From: Pseudomonas sp. BGr12 | Lineage (GTDB): Bacteria; Pseudomonadota; Gammaproteobacteria; Pseudomonadales; Pseudomonadaceae | Length of the DNA: 64,000 bases | Direction of reading: 5' to 3' | Assembly (NCBI RefSeq): GCF_030272895.1 | Contig: NZ_JALRNF010000025.1 | Coordinates: 1-64,000 of the forward strand | Shown: one piece after another, positions 16,885 to 25,023 of the stretch | How positions within the stretch are numbered: the first letter of the stretch is position 1 | How the letters are laid out: every line of letters starts with the position of its first letter | Position numbers and translations under genes: made by a program | The notes under the pieces: generated by a model | The model's input: only the letters and a program-made list of their open reading frames with translations | What the model was told of the DNA's origin: nothing | Database searches by the model: none

Positions 16885-18097
16885 GTTCGGCCAGGAGCAT
16901 CAGGTTGCGTGGTGTCAGGGGCTGCTCGCAAAACACCCCCAGCTGCACCTGGTAACCCTGTTCCTGCAGGTACAGGGCACGGTCGAGCACCAGCCACAGT
17001 TCCAGCGGGCGGCGGAACAGGTTGCGCAGCAGCTCCAGGTTGCGGACCTCGGCCAGGCGTTGCCAGCCCGCCGCCTGCAGCGCATCCCAGTCGGGTTGCC
17101 GGTCGATCCGCAGGCCCTTGAGGTCAGCCAGTTCACGGCAGTAGTCGGCGAAGGGCTTGTGCAGCCAGCTGACCGGCAACGACGGCGTCGGCAGGTATTC
17201 ATCCGAATTGCGCAGCTGGCGTTGCAGCAGGTCGAAGCCCAGGCGCCTGGCCATCGATTCGTCGCGCTGGCGGCGCACCCGCGCACCGGCGGTGACGGTT
17301 TCGCTCAGCGGCAGGCCCAGGTCATCGATGGATAGTTTTAGTGCCGATGTACTGGCGGCTGTGGATAACGGCTGGTATTGCGGCGCCCGGGTGCGGTTAT
17401 AGCAGCAAGGGGCGATGGCCAGCTGGCGGCAGCCCTGCTGGCTGGCCAGTTGCATCAGGCGCACATGCAGGTCGCCGCAGGCGTGCAGGGCGACGGCGGT
17501 ATGGCTGTCGTCCAGATGGCGGCCGGCATCGTCGGCCAGCACATCCTGCAACCGGTGCTCGGCGCCCAGGCCATGATGCTCGCTCAGTTGCCGACCCGCC
17601 TCGACCAGTGCCGGGTCGTATTCCAGGCAGGTCAGTCGCTGCTCGTCGCCTTGCAGCAGGCGCCGGCCCAGGTGGCCTTTGCCTGAGCACCAGTCGAGCC
17701 AGTGCTGCGCCGGGCGGCTGAAGTTCAGGTGGCTGGCGAAGGCTTCGATCTGCTGCCACTTGCGCCCCGGCACATCGACATTCAGGCGATGACTGGCTGC
17801 CGGCAGGGCGATTGTGGATAACTCGCCGATTTCGGACAGCGCCCTGGCCGTGCTTGCCAGCTGTGGAAAGGGCGCCGGGGCGGTGAGCAGTTCAGGGTGG
17901 TTGTGCGCCGCTTCGGCTTCGCTCAGCGAGCGCTTGCGCAGCCAGCTGGCCAGGGCCGGATGCTCGGCTTCCCAGGGCAGTTGCAGCTCGGTGAAGGGGC
18001 GCGGCCGCCACAGGGCCTGATGCGCGCACAGGAAACTGTCCAGCGCCTGGAAGCGGCTGAGCAGCTGGTCATGTTCGAGTGGGCGGGGCGTATTCAT
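16880..18097 (-). CDS. SAM-dependent methyltransferase
   Basis: A 405-residue class I methyltransferase. The SAM motif I is LDWCSGKGHLGRRLL (about residues 134-148). The acidic end of strand 2 is CLEYDP. Motifs HACGDLH and IAPCCYN follow, as in the METTL25/RRNAD1-like (Methyltransf_32) group. The N-terminal ~125 residues form a separate helical part. The substrate is unknown; RNA or protein is possible. The stop lies inside a REP element. It is probably a single-gene unit, downstream of no obvious partner. Confidence 0.8.
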   Translation of the reverse strand: MNTPRPLEHDQLLSRFQALDSFLCAHQALWRPRPFTELQLPWEAEHPALASWLRKRSLSEAEAAHNHPELLTAPAPFPQLASTARALSEIGELSTIALPAASHRLNVDVPGRKWQQIEAFASHLNFSRPAQHWLDWCSGKGHLGRRLLQGDEQRLTCLEYDPALVEAGRQLSEHHGLGAEHRLQDVLADDAGRHLDDSHTAVALHACGDLHVRLMQLASQQGCRQLAIAPCCYNRTRAPQYQPLSTAASTSALKLSIDDLGLPLSETVTAGARVRRQRDESMARRLGFDLLQRQLRNSDEYLPTPSLPVSWLHKPFADYCRELADLKGLRIDRQPDWDALQAAGWQRLAEVRNLELLRNLFRRPLELWLVLDRALYLQEQGYQVQLGVFCEQPLTPRNLMLLAER

Positions 18098-18142
18098 GGT
18101 CGGTAATGAAAACGGGGCTGTGATCAGCCCCGTTATACAGGT

Positions 18143-18832
18143 TTAGCGGCCCTGGCAGGCGTCGACCCGCAGCCAGCGTTCAAGTTGCTTGAACGCCTGC
18201 ACCAGCAGGAACGAGATCACCAGGTAGAACAGGCCGGCAGCGAAGAAGATCTCCACCGGCAGGTAGGTGCGGGCGATGATGGTCCGGGCCATGCCGGTCA
18301 GTTCCAGCAGGGTCACGGTACTGGCCAGGGCGCTGGCCTTGAGCATCAGGATCACTTCGTTGCTGTAGGCCGGCAGGCCGATCCGCGCCGCCCGCGGCAG
18401 CATGATGTAGAACATCGCCTTGGCCCGGGACATGCCCAGCGCACGTGCCGCCTCGATCTCGCCACGGGGGATGGCCTGCAGCGCGCCGCGCAGGATCTCG
18501 GCGATGTAGGCGGCGGTGTGCAGGGTCATGGTCAGCACCGTGCACCAGAACGGATCACGCAGGTAGGGCCACAGCGAGCTGTTCCTGACTGCATCGAACT
18601 GGGCCAGGCCGTAGTACACCAGAAACAGCTGTACCAGCAGCGGCGTGCCACGGAAGAAGAAGATGTAGCCGTAGGGCAGGGCGCGCACGTACCAGTGCCG
18701 CGACGAGCGGGCGATGCCCAGCGGAATGGCCAGGATCAGGCCGGCGATGACTGCAATGGCCACCAGCTCCAGGGTCAGCGTGGCGCCCTGGGCCAGGCGT
18801 GGCAGCCACTTGATGATGACTTCCCAGTTCAT
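18143..18832 (-). CDS. artM: Amino-acid ABC transporter permease (ArtM/HisM type)
   Basis: A 229-residue inner-membrane permease for polar amino acids. It has about five helices and the EAA loop EIEAARALGMSRAKAMFYIM (residues ~138-157), which contacts the ATPase. It starts MNWEVIIKWLPRL and its ATG overlaps the stop of the second permease gene as ATGA. The order ATPase, binding protein, permease, permease on the minus strand forms one operon. The substrate is probably arginine or another basic amino acid by similarity. Confidence 0.88.
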   Translation of the reverse strand: MNWEVIIKWLPRLAQGATLTLELVAIAVIAGLILAIPLGIARSSRHWYVRALPYGYIFFFRGTPLLVQLFLVYYGLAQFDAVRNSSLWPYLRDPFWCTVLTMTLHTAAYIAEILRGALQAIPRGEIEAARALGMSRAKAMFYIMLPRAARIGLPAYSNEVILMLKASALASTVTLLELTGMARTIIARTYLPVEIFFAAGLFYLVISFLLVQAFKQLERWLRVDACQGR

Positions 18833-19524
18833 TGGTTGGCCCTCGCGAAGCCGCGTGCGGCGCGTTTTTCCATGAAGTGCATGCCGGTCATGGCGAGGAT
18901 GGTCAGGCCCAGGTAGATCACGGCGGCGACCATATAGAAGGTGAAGGGCTGCTTGCTTACTGTCACGGCGATCTGCGAATGACGCATGATCTCTTCCAGG
19001 CCGATCACCGAGACCAGCGCGGTGTCCTTCATCAGGATCATGAACAGGTTGCCCAGGCCCGGCAGGGCGATGCGCCACATCTGCGGCAGGATCAGCTTGG
19101 AGAAGATCCGTCCTTTGGACAGGCCCAGGGCCAGGCCCGCTTCGCGGTGGCCCTTGGGGATGGCCAGGATCGCACCACGGAAGACCTCGGTGGCATAGGC
19201 GCCGAAGCACAGGCCCAGGGCGATCACGCCCGCGGCAAAGGCGTTGAGCTCAAGGCCGGGAATATTCAGGGCTTCGCCCAGCCGGTTCATCAGGCTGACG
19301 GTGCCAAAGTAAATCAACAATACCCAGAGCAGTTCGGGCACGCCGCGAACCAGTGTGGAGTAGAAGCCACCCAGCCATTGCAGGGGTTTGTACGGCGAGG
19401 TCTTGGCCAGGGCGCCAAGCAGCCCCAGTACCAGTCCCAGGCACAGGGCCGACAACGCGAGTTTGACGGTCATCAGCGTCCCGGCCACCAGGGCCGGACC
19501 GAATCCGTAAAGATCAATATTCAT
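18829..19524 (-). CDS. artQ: Amino-acid ABC transporter permease (ArtQ/HisQ type)
   Basis: A 231-residue permease starting MNIDLYGFGPALVAGTLMTV, with the EAA loop AGLALGLSKGRIFSKLILPQ. It works as a heterodimer with the downstream permease. The overlap with that gene (ATGA at 18829-18832) couples their translation. It follows the binding-protein gene by 57 bases. Confidence 0.88.
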   Translation of the reverse strand: MNIDLYGFGPALVAGTLMTVKLALSALCLGLVLGLLGALAKTSPYKPLQWLGGFYSTLVRGVPELLWVLLIYFGTVSLMNRLGEALNIPGLELNAFAAGVIALGLCFGAYATEVFRGAILAIPKGHREAGLALGLSKGRIFSKLILPQMWRIALPGLGNLFMILMKDTALVSVIGLEEIMRHSQIAVTVSKQPFTFYMVAAVIYLGLTILAMTGMHFMEKRAARGFARANQ

Positions 19525-19581
19525 GGGCAGGTTTGTTCAAGGGACCGGCATCGCCTCGTGGGCAATGCCGGTCGGGGCGAA

Positions 19582-20343
19582 TCAATAGATGCTGAACGGG
19601 AAGTACTTGTCGTTGATCTTCTTGTAGGTGCCGTCGGCAACGATTTCCTTCAGTGCGGCGTTCAGCTTGTTGCGCAGTTCGTTGTCACCTTTGCGCACCG
19701 CGATACCGACCTTGTCGTCTTCGTTCACCGGCTCGCCTTTGAACTCGTAGTTCTTGCCGGCTTCGGACTTGAGCCAGTCGTAGTTGGCGTACTTGTCAGC
19801 CAGCAGGGCGTCGACGCGGCCCGAGGTCAGGTCCAGATAGGCGTTTTCCTGGCCGTCATAGAGGCTGACCTTGAAGTCACCGTCCATGCCGCCGTTGTCG
19901 TCCAGCCAGGTCGCGGCCTGGGTGGCACGCTGGGTGCCGATGGTCTTGCCCTTGAGCGAAGCGCGGTCGGTCTTGAAGTCGGCGCTCTTCAGTGCGATGA
20001 ACTGCTGCTTGTTCGAGTAGTACGGATCGGTGAAGTCCACGGCCTGCTTGCGCTCGTCGGTGATCGACAGCGACGAGACGATGAAGTCGAACTTCTTGGC
20101 GTTCAGGGCCGGGATGATGCCGTCCCAGTCGGAGGTGACCACTTCGCACTCGACCTTCATCTTGGCGCACAGGGCGTCGCCGATGTCCTTGTCGAAGCCG
20201 ACCACCTGGCCGCTGGCATCCTTGTTGTTGAACGGCGGGTAGGCCGCTTCGATGCCCATCTTCAGTTTCTCGGCAGCCATGGCATTGGCCGAGAACACCA
20301 GCGTGGCGGCAGCGGCCAGGAGGAATTTCTTATAGGTCTGCAT
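19582..20343 (-). CDS. artJ: Periplasmic basic-amino-acid-binding protein
   Basis: A 253-residue family 3 solute-binding protein. The signal peptide ends at ANAMA|AE (about residue 23). Then comes KMGIEAAYPPFNNKDASGQV and the family signature GFDKDIGDALCAKM. Ligand-site features DWDGIIPAL and DFTDPYYSN fit lysine/arginine/ornithine-type binders. I chose the start at 20343 (MQTYKKF); a longer frame extends into the upstream gene. It captures the amino acid in the periplasm and delivers it to the two permeases. Confidence 0.9.
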   Translation of the reverse strand: MQTYKKFLLAAAATLVFSANAMAAEKLKMGIEAAYPPFNNKDASGQVVGFDKDIGDALCAKMKVECEVVTSDWDGIIPALNAKKFDFIVSSLSITDERKQAVDFTDPYYSNKQQFIALKSADFKTDRASLKGKTIGTQRATQAATWLDDNGGMDGDFKVSLYDGQENAYLDLTSGRVDALLADKYANYDWLKSEAGKNYEFKGEPVNEDDKVGIAVRKGDNELRNKLNAALKEIVADGTYKKINDKYFPFSIY

Positions 20344-20356
20344 GCGTGTTGCTCCG

Positions 20357-21130
20357 TTAGCGGTTGCTGGACATGAATTGTTTACAACGCGCCGAGGTCG
20401 GGTTCTCGAAAACCTGCTGCGGCGTTCCTTGCTCTTCGACCAGGCCCTGGTGCAGGAAGACGACTTCGCTGGACACCTGGCGGGCAAAGCCCATTTCGTG
20501 CGTAACCAGTAGCATGGTCCGGCCTTCGTCGGCGAGGGCGCGGATAACGTTGAGCACTTCCTGGACCATTTCCGGGTCCAGGGCCGAGGTCGGCTCGTCG
20601 AACAGGATGACCTTGGGCTTCATGGCCAGGGTGCGGGCAATGGCGGCGCGCTGTTGCTGGCCACCGGACAGTTCGGCCGGGTAGCTGTGGCGCTTGGCGT
20701 GGATGCCGACCTTGTTCAGCAGCGCTTCGGCGTGCTCGATGGCCTCGGCCTTGCTCTGGCCCAGCACCCGGCGTGGCGCCTCGATGATGTTGTCGAGGAT
20801 GCTCATGTGCGGCCACAGGTTGAAATTCTGGAACACGAAGCCGATCTCGCTGCGCAGGCGATTGATCTGCTTGTTGTCGGCGGCGACCAGGTCGCCGTTC
20901 TTCGCCGCCTTGAGCTTGAGCTCTTCACCGGCCACCAGGATCTGGCCCTGGTGCGGGTTTTCCAGCAGGTTGATGCAGCGCAGCAGGGTGGACTTGCCGG
21001 AGCCGGAGGATCCCAGGATCGAGATCACGTCGCCATCGCGTGCGGTCAGCGAGATGCCCTTGAGAATCTCCTGTGCGCCGTAGCGTTTGTGCAGATTGCG
21101 GATTTCCAGCGCGGGCGTGGCCTCAGCCAT
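20357..21130 (-). CDS. artP: Amino-acid ABC transporter ATPase (HisP/ArtP type)
   Basis: A 257-residue ATPase with Walker A GSSGSGKST (residues ~39-47), Q-loop FVFQNFNLWPH, signature LSGGQQQR and Walker B VILFDEPTSALDP, then the H-loop THEM. It powers uptake by the two permeases. It is the first gene of the operon, 13 bases before the binding protein. Length is normal for the family. Confidence 0.92.
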   Translation of the reverse strand: MAEATPALEIRNLHKRYGAQEILKGISLTARDGDVISILGSSGSGKSTLLRCINLLENPHQGQILVAGEELKLKAAKNGDLVAADNKQINRLRSEIGFVFQNFNLWPHMSILDNIIEAPRRVLGQSKAEAIEHAEALLNKVGIHAKRHSYPAELSGGQQQRAAIARTLAMKPKVILFDEPTSALDPEMVQEVLNVIRALADEGRTMLLVTHEMGFARQVSSEVVFLHQGLVEEQGTPQQVFENPTSARCKQFMSSNR

Positions 21131-21741
21131 GTGCGGTCCTCATGTGTTCTGGTGCGCTCCTGCCGTTGGCGGCCTTCCTGGCGAGCGCCAAGCTAGCATA
21201 GCGGCCGAATGACAGCCAACAAGGTCGGGAGGGGCAAGCGGTTGCCGGGAGGGCGGGTGTCGCATCGCTGCAGTGGACTGTCGCGCGGATGTCCGCCTGC
21301 CCTCGATTCCCGGGCCGGAGCCTTGATGAAAAAAGGCGCGATGGTGACAGTTTTGGCCTGTGCTGGGAAGTCGTTTCTGACCTTGCGCACAGGTTTGCGC
21401 CTGGAATCGCGGCTTTGGTTGTACCTTTGGGTTGCGCCTTTTTGCTTCCTGGGAGTGCGTAAGGTGTTACCGCTGACTGCTTGTGGTGCACCTGGGCAAT
21501 TGTAAGTGGGTATTTCAGTAATTAGCTTATTCCTGAGCTTTCTAGGTGGGCTTTCGGTCAGGTGATGGCCGAAAGGCCTGCAAGCCCTGCTGGGCCGGGG
21601 CTGCGGAAACGTTTCTACCGAACGGTCATGAGAGTGGCGCGGTTATTGCGTGAGTGTTCAGCAACAGGATGTAGCACTCTTTTTATCCAAGGCGCGCCTC
21701 AGGTCGCAGGATCAAAACGCAATTCTTGCAAAGGTAGTTTT
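21131..21741. other. Long intergenic region between artP and gabP
   Basis: About 610 bases between divergent genes. It must hold both promoters. It has a short hairpin-like GGCCGAAAGGCC near 21566. No convincing reading frame, RNA family or operator repeat is visible. The part next to gabP is AT-richer. Confidence 0.4.
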
Positions 21742-23136
21742 ATGAGCGGTACGCACAATTCCAATGACCTCGCTCAGGGGCTCAAACAGCGGCATGTCAC
21801 CATGCTGTCCATTGCCGGTGTGATCGGTGCCGGCCTGTTCGTCGGTTCCGGCCACGCCATTGCCGCCGCAGGCCCCGCCGTGCTGCTGGCCTACGCCGCT
21901 GCCGGTACCTTGGTGGTGCTGGTGATGCGCATGCTGGGTGAGATGGCGGTTGCCTCGCCGGATACCGGCTCCTTCTCTACTTATGCCGACAAGGCCATCG
22001 GCCACTGGGCCGGCTTTACCATCGGCTGGCTGTACTGGTGGTTCTGGGTGCTGGTGATCCCGCTGGAGGCCAACGCCGCGGCGACCATCCTGCATGCCTG
22101 GTTCCCCGATATCGGCATCTGGGTCTTCACCCTGGTCATCACCCTGCTGCTGACCGCGACCAACCTGTTCAGCGTGAAGAACTACGGTGAGTTCGAGTTC
22201 TGGTTCGCCCTGCTCAAGGTGGTGGCGATCATCGGCTTCATCATCCTCGGCGTGGCCGCGGTGTTCGGCCTGCTGCCCAACAGCCAGGTCAGCGGCGTCA
22301 GCCACCTGATGGACACCCAGGGCTTCATGCCCAACGGCCTGGGCGCGGTGCTGGCCGCCATGCTGACCACCATGTTCTCGTTCATGGGTACCGAGATCGT
22401 GACCATTGCGGCTGCCGAATCCAAGGATCCGGGCAAGCAGATCTCCAAGGCCACCAACTCGGTGATCTGGCGGATCTTCCTGTTCTACCTCGTGTCGATC
22501 TTCCTGGTCGTGGCCCTGGTGCCGTGGAACAGCCCTGAGCTGGCCGAAGTGGGCTCCTACCAGACCGTGCTCAACCTGATGGGCGTGCCTAACGCCAAGC
22601 TGATCGTCGACATCGTGGTCCTGATCGCGGTAACCAGCTGCCTGAACTCGGCGCTGTACACCTCCTCGCGCATGCTCTTCTCCCTGAGCAAGCGTGGCGA
22701 TGCACCGGCCATGGCTCAGCGCACCACCTCCAGCGGTACCCCGTACGTCGCGGTAGTGCTGTCGACGGCGGCGGCGTTCCTGACAGTGATCGCCAACTAC
22801 CTGGCCCCGGCTGCGGTGTTCGAGTTCCTGCTGGCCAGCTCCGGCGCCATCGCCTTGCTGGTGTACCTGGTGATTGCTGTGTCGCAGCTGCGCATGCGCC
22901 GCCAGCGCATGGCCCGTGGCGAGAAGATCGCCTTCAAGATGTGGCTGTTCCCGGGCCTGACCTGGGCGACCATCCTGTTCATCGTTGCGATCCTGACCGT
23001 GATGTTCATTCGTCCGGACCATCGCATCGAGATCATCGCCACCGCGTTGCTGTCCATTGGCGTGGTTGCAGCGGGCCTGCTGGTCGCGCGCAAGCGCAAG
23101 GCCGAAGCGGCCGGGCGTGTGGTGCTGAACAACTGA
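21742..23136 (+). CDS. gabP: APC-family amino-acid permease, GABA permease-like
   Basis: A 464-residue inner-membrane amino-acid permease with 12 hydrophobic segments. It begins with the family signature LKQRHVTMLSIAGVIGAGLFVGSG and contains FAGAGT-type GTEIVTIAAAESKDPGKQI between helices. These features fit the GABA/aromatic amino-acid group of APC proteins; the specific substrate is inferred from resemblance to GabP. The start at 21742 follows AAAGGTAG; the frame is open further upstream but without family similarity. It is followed by a strong terminator. Confidence 0.85.
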   Translation: MSGTHNSNDLAQGLKQRHVTMLSIAGVIGAGLFVGSGHAIAAAGPAVLLAYAAAGTLVVLVMRMLGEMAVASPDTGSFSTYADKAIGHWAGFTIGWLYWWFWVLVIPLEANAAATILHAWFPDIGIWVFTLVITLLLTATNLFSVKNYGEFEFWFALLKVVAIIGFIILGVAAVFGLLPNSQVSGVSHLMDTQGFMPNGLGAVLAAMLTTMFSFMGTEIVTIAAAESKDPGKQISKATNSVIWRIFLFYLVSIFLVVALVPWNSPELAEVGSYQTVLNLMGVPNAKLIVDIVVLIAVTSCLNSALYTSSRMLFSLSKRGDAPAMAQRTTSSGTPYVAVVLSTAAAFLTVIANYLAPAAVFEFLLASSGAIALLVYLVIAVSQLRMRRQRMARGEKIAFKMWLFPGLTWATILFIVAILTVMFIRPDHRIEIIATALLSIGVVAAGLLVARKRKAEAAGRVVLNN

Positions 23137-23156
23137 TTCGGTGCCGATGAAATGAG

Positions 23157-23191
23157 AAAGGCCGCGATCTGTGAGGATCGCGGCCTTTTTT
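23157..23191 (+). terminator. Terminator after gabP
   Basis: GGCCGCGATC, a 6-base loop and GATCGCGGCC form a perfect 10-bp stem followed by TTTTTT. Confidence 0.92.
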
Positions 23192-23202
23192 GTTCCTGCT
23201 GG

Positions 23203-23268
23203 CCTCATCGCGGGGCAAGCCCGCTCCTACCGGTGGGAGCGGGCTTGCCCCGCGATGAGGCCCTTCAG
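23203..23268. repeat. REPIN (inverted REP pair)
   Basis: Two REP cores face each other across a 4-5 base spacer (CCTACCGGTGGGAG), flanked by CCTCAT/ATGAGG. This forms a near-perfect long palindrome just after the gabP terminator. Confidence 0.85.
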
Positions 23269-23269
23269 G

Positions 23270-23707
23270 TCAACCGAACTTCTTCTGCTGCTTGGACACC
23301 GCCTCGGACGCCGCGATGTAGGCTTCCTGGAACTCGTCGCTTTCCAGCCAGGCCATGGTGGCGTCTTCGTCGGTGCCGTCCAGCCATTTGCGGTAGGCGG
23401 TGAAGACCATGACGATGTAGTCGGTGGCGTGTTCTTCCTTGTGACCCTTGAGCACCAGGGCCAGCAGCGGGTCGACCAGGAACACCGAGATCAGTGCCAC
23501 CAGGCCGTTTTCCTGGGCCTGCTTCATTTTCTCGAACAGGGCGTTGTAGCTGCCCGATTCCATGGCCTTGTTGAACACCTGCTCGACGCTGGCGCTGGAG
23601 CTTTCGCCGCTGCTCTTGACCGCCTGGCCGCTACGCACCATGCGGTTCTCGCGGGCCTTGGTGGCGGCGCGCTTGGCGCGTTTCTGTTGTTTGCTGCTGG
23701 AGGCCAT
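23270..23707 (-). CDS. Hypothetical cytoplasmic protein
   Basis: A 145-residue protein with a basic, disordered start (SSKQQKRAKRAATKARENRM) and a helical C-terminal part that contains a hydrophobic stretch (LVALISVFLVDPLLALVLKG). I recognise no family. The start at 23707 is preceded by AGGGTGCACC and matches the basic start. It lies 71 bases after ppk2 on the same strand, so they may be transcribed together. The C-terminus ends within a few bases of a REPIN. Confidence 0.7.
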   Translation of the reverse strand: MASSSKQQKRAKRAATKARENRMVRSGQAVKSSGESSSASVEQVFNKAMESGSYNALFEKMKQAQENGLVALISVFLVDPLLALVLKGHKEEHATDYIVMVFTAYRKWLDGTDEDATMAWLESDEFQEAYIAASEAVSKQQKKFG

Positions 23708-23778
23708 CGGTGCACCCTTGTGCTGAGTCTGACAAATGCTGCGTATTGAAACGCAGTTGGCAGGGAAACCCAAGCACG

Positions 23779-24789
23779 TCAGTTGACCGGCGGGCGCTCA
23801 TCCTCTCCCGGCACCCGTGCGGCACGGTCTACCAGCAGCGGGTCGGGCTGGTGGGCCACGCGCAGGTCCTTGCCCGGATAGTCCAGCGAATGCAGGAAGT
23901 GACGGATGCAGTTGATCCGCGCGCGCTTCTTGTCATCGGACTTGATCACCGTCCATGGCGCATCGGCGGTGTCGGTATGGAAGAACATCGCTTCCTTGGC
24001 GGCGGTGTATTCGTCCCACTTGTCCAGTGACTTGATGTCGATGGGCGAGAGTTTCCAGTGTTTGAGCGGGTCGTCGCGGCGCGAGATGAAGCGGCGCAGT
24101 TGTTCTTCGCGGTTGACCGAGAACCAGTATTTGAACAGCAGGATGCCGCTGTTGCAGAGCATGCGCTCAAGGTCGGGCGCCTGGCGCATGAATTCCAGGT
24201 ACTGCAGGGGCGAGCAGAACTCCATGACCCGCTCGACGCCGGCGCGGTTGTACCAGGAGCGGTCGAAGAAGACCATTTCGCCCGAGGTGGGCAGGTGCTG
24301 GATGTAACGCTGGAAGTACCACTGGCCCTTCTCCTGGTCGGAAGGCTTCTCCAGGGCGACGATCCGCGCGCCGCGGGGGTTGAGGTGCTCCATGAAGCGC
24401 TTGATGGTGCCGCCTTTGCCGGCCGCGTCGCGGCCTTCGAACAGCACGACGATGCGCTGGCCGGTTTCCTTGACCCAGCTTTGCACCTTGAGCAGCTCGA
24501 TTTGCAGTTCGTGCTTGGCTTTTTCGTACTCGGCGCGACGCATGCGGGTGCGATAGGGGTAGCTGGCCGGCAGTTTCGCCGTGGTGCTGTCTTCGTTCGA
24601 ACCGCGCGGGGCCGAGGCGACTTTAAGGGCGGCCGGTTGCTGACTGATGGCGCTGATTTCACCGTTGGCGGTGGCGCTCGCCGCTTTACGCGGGGTGCGC
24701 GGTCTGCGCGGCTGGCGGGGGGTGATGGTGCTTGCAGGCGATTGCGCTGCGGGCAAGGGCAGGGGCAGGGCGGTGGATTCTTCGGTCAT
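23779..24789 (-). CDS. ppk2: Polyphosphate kinase 2
   Basis: A 336-residue PPK2-family enzyme that transfers phosphate between polyphosphate and nucleotides, usually making GTP or ATP from the diphosphate. The Walker A is LFEGRDAAGKGG (about residues 114-125), the lid/Walker B region VFFDRSWYNRAGVERV, and the arginine patch RRFISRRDDPLKHWKLS. The first ~75 residues are a low-complexity Pro/Ala/Ser extension not needed for the fold. The single-domain form favours class I activity. The start at 24789 has no strong alternative. Confidence 0.92.
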   Translation of the reverse strand: MTEESTALPLPLPAAQSPASTITPRQPRRPRTPRKAASATANGEISAISQQPAALKVASAPRGSNEDSTTAKLPASYPYRTRMRRAEYEKAKHELQIELLKVQSWVKETGQRIVVLFEGRDAAGKGGTIKRFMEHLNPRGARIVALEKPSDQEKGQWYFQRYIQHLPTSGEMVFFDRSWYNRAGVERVMEFCSPLQYLEFMRQAPDLERMLCNSGILLFKYWFSVNREEQLRRFISRRDDPLKHWKLSPIDIKSLDKWDEYTAAKEAMFFHTDTADAPWTVIKSDDKKRARINCIRHFLHSLDYPGKDLRVAHQPDPLLVDRAARVPGEDERPPVN

Positions 24790-25023
24790 GAGTGGCCTGT
24801 GGGTCTTTTGAATGTCCGCCAGACAGCTTAAGGCGCTGATGCAAATCCATATTGACGGTGATCAAGCGCCCTGGGGTGAGCGTGAGTCCCTGGCAAAAAC
24901 CAGATGTTTGCTACGCTTCAAGAGGCGGCGTTGAAGCTGGGATCTGCAGCTTGCAGTGTCGGCTTTCACCTTCCTGACAGCGTTCCACTCATTCAAATCC
25001 GGCCATGACTACATGGAGTTGCA
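24790..25023. other. Divergent intergenic region
   Basis: About 234 bases between ppk2 and the DUF3300 gene. No hairpin terminator, REP element or clear promoter is seen. Confidence 0.35.

Noticed and set aside
21209..21505. 98-codon open frame between artP and gabP
   Set aside because: No ribosome-binding site, composition unlike a protein and no similarity; it is probably non-coding leader.
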